This document shows, in pieces, positions 63,330 to 64,000 of a stretch of DNA of 64,000 bases (position 1 is the stretch's first letter; each line of letters starts with the position of its first letter). The position numbers and the translations under genes are program-made. The DNA comes from Nostocoides sp. (GTDB taxonomy: Bacteria; Actinomycetota; Actinomycetes; Actinomycetales; Dermatophilaceae). The DNA is taken from contig JADJEA010000012.1 of the NCBI GenBank assembly GCA_016702415.1, positions 1-64,000 on the forward strand, given 5' to 3'. The notes beneath the pieces are model-generated. The model made no database searches and was not told the DNA's origin. It saw nothing but the letters and a program-made list of their open reading frames with translations.

Positions 63330-64000
63330 TCAGGCGCGCCTGCTGCGCGCCTCCTGCGCCCGAGCGGCCACCAGCGCGTCCGCGGGATAACCGACCTCCT
63401 CCAGCGACAGCCCGTGGGCCGGCATGACCTTCACCCGTGGATCCCGTATGCCGCCCCGCAACACCTCCGCGGGGAACCCCACCTCGGCGCGCCCAAGGCC
63501 AACCGGGAGCACGGCGCCGACCAGCGCCCGGACCATGGAGTGGCAGAACGCGTCGGCCCGGACCGTTGCCGCGACGATCCCGTCGGGCTCGCGGGTCCAG
63601 GTGTAGTCGAGGAGAGTGCGGATCGTCGTCGCCCCCTCCCGACGGCGGCAGAAGGCCGCGAAGTCATTGAGCCCCAATAGGTTTCGCGCCGCAGCGATCA
63701 TCGCGTCCGGGTCGAGTCGCTCCTTCACGACGACGGTGTCGTGGCGGCGCAGTGGGTCGAGCGCCCGCGGCTCGTCACAGATCCGGTAGCGATAACGGCG
63801 CCAGATCGCGGAGAACCGCGCGTCGAATCCCGGCGGCGCGGGCGTGACCCGTCGGACGACGATGTCGTCCGGGAGCACGGCGTTGAGGCGGATGGTCGCG
63901 GCCTCCTCGGGTGGGCGGGCAGCGCGACCGGGCACAGCGGCATACGCCTCGTCGGGGACGTCCGTATGCGCGACCTGCCCCCGCGCGTGCACCCCCGCGT
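63330..64000 (-). CDS. truA: tRNA pseudouridine synthase A, C-terminal part (cut by window edge)
   Basis: Pseudouridylates tRNA positions 38-40. From the edge: DAGVHARGQVAHTDVP, the block just after the catalytic Asp, then FDARFSAIWRRYRYRI, LLGLNDFAAFCRRREG and FCHSMVRALVGAVLPVG. About 220 residues visible; the N-terminal end and the ribosomal L17 side lie outside. An Ala/Arg-rich tail ends it. Confidence 0.95.
   Translation of the reverse strand, partial: AGVHARGQVAHTDVPDEAYAAVPGRAARPPEEAATIRLNAVLPDDIVVRRVTPAPPGFDARFSAIWRRYRYRICDEPRALDPLRRHDTVVVKERLDPDAMIAAARNLLGLNDFAAFCRRREGATTIRTLLDYTWTREPDGIVAATVRADAFCHSMVRALVGAVLPVGLGRAEVGFPAEVLRGGIRDPRVKVMPAHGLSLEEVGYPADALVAARAQEARSRRA

Overview
The window is high-GC actinobacterial DNA, most likely from Micrococcales (Intrasporangiaceae/Dermatophilaceae-like; this placement is inference). 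The pointers are GTG/TTG starts, ATGA start/stop overlaps, leaderless TANNNT promoters, and actinobacterial sets such as xseA-xseB-DUF4245, mutA-mutB-meaB and rplM-rpsI. Most of it is core metabolism. A foreign island of about 15.6 kb (about 14.05-29.67 kb) sits between galK and the 3' end of ychF.

Left part (1-14 kb): a minus-strand nucleoside uptake and salvage cluster (BMP lipoprotein, ATPase, two permeases, cdd, deoA, add) whose genes join by 4-bp overlaps. Next come an M20 amidohydrolase, manC, a YihY-family membrane protein, a 2H phosphoesterase, trpS and galK. Almost every gene here carries frameshifts, and their density falls steadily from left to right. That looks like poor consensus near a contig end rather than gene decay.

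Island (14-29.7 kb): an IS256-like element, a PIN/Phd-type toxin-antitoxin pair, an IS1634-like element split by an IS21-family element (6-bp target duplication), fragments of an AAA kinase and a HigA antitoxin, a DUF262/HNH GmrSD-like restriction protein, a very large TPR-like/CHAT protease with a small partner, and two unknown genes. Between the modules lie diverged copies of the last codons of ychF (peptide VEFRF). The differences among copies are mostly synonymous, and the real ychF end closes the series. The CHAT module lies exactly between two 76-bp direct repeats. I read this as a stepwise accretion site for defence cassettes at the 3' end of ychF.

Right part (29.7-64 kb): intact core genes. 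They include ychF, a GH36 alpha-galactosidase, a Nudix hydrolase, rmuC, ispH, xseAB, a PfkB kinase, a class I fumarase with two beta-carbonic anhydrases, glmM, rpsI/rplM, a winged-helix regulator with an MFS exporter, an unusual soluble AAA/M41 protease, crcB-DUF190 fragment-crcB, PfkB kinase plus GH13 amylase, an ABC-F ATPase, a CNNM/CorC-like transporter, the methylmalonyl-CoA mutase set, and truA at the right edge.

A genome-scale signal runs through all of this. The 7-mer GGCATAC/GTATGCC occurs about 65 times in both orientations outside the island and not once inside it (about 14,045-29,786). In genes it forces rare codons in several reading frames (TAT, GCA, ATA, GTA). It therefore marks native DNA and is probably a functional or mutationally maintained DNA word.
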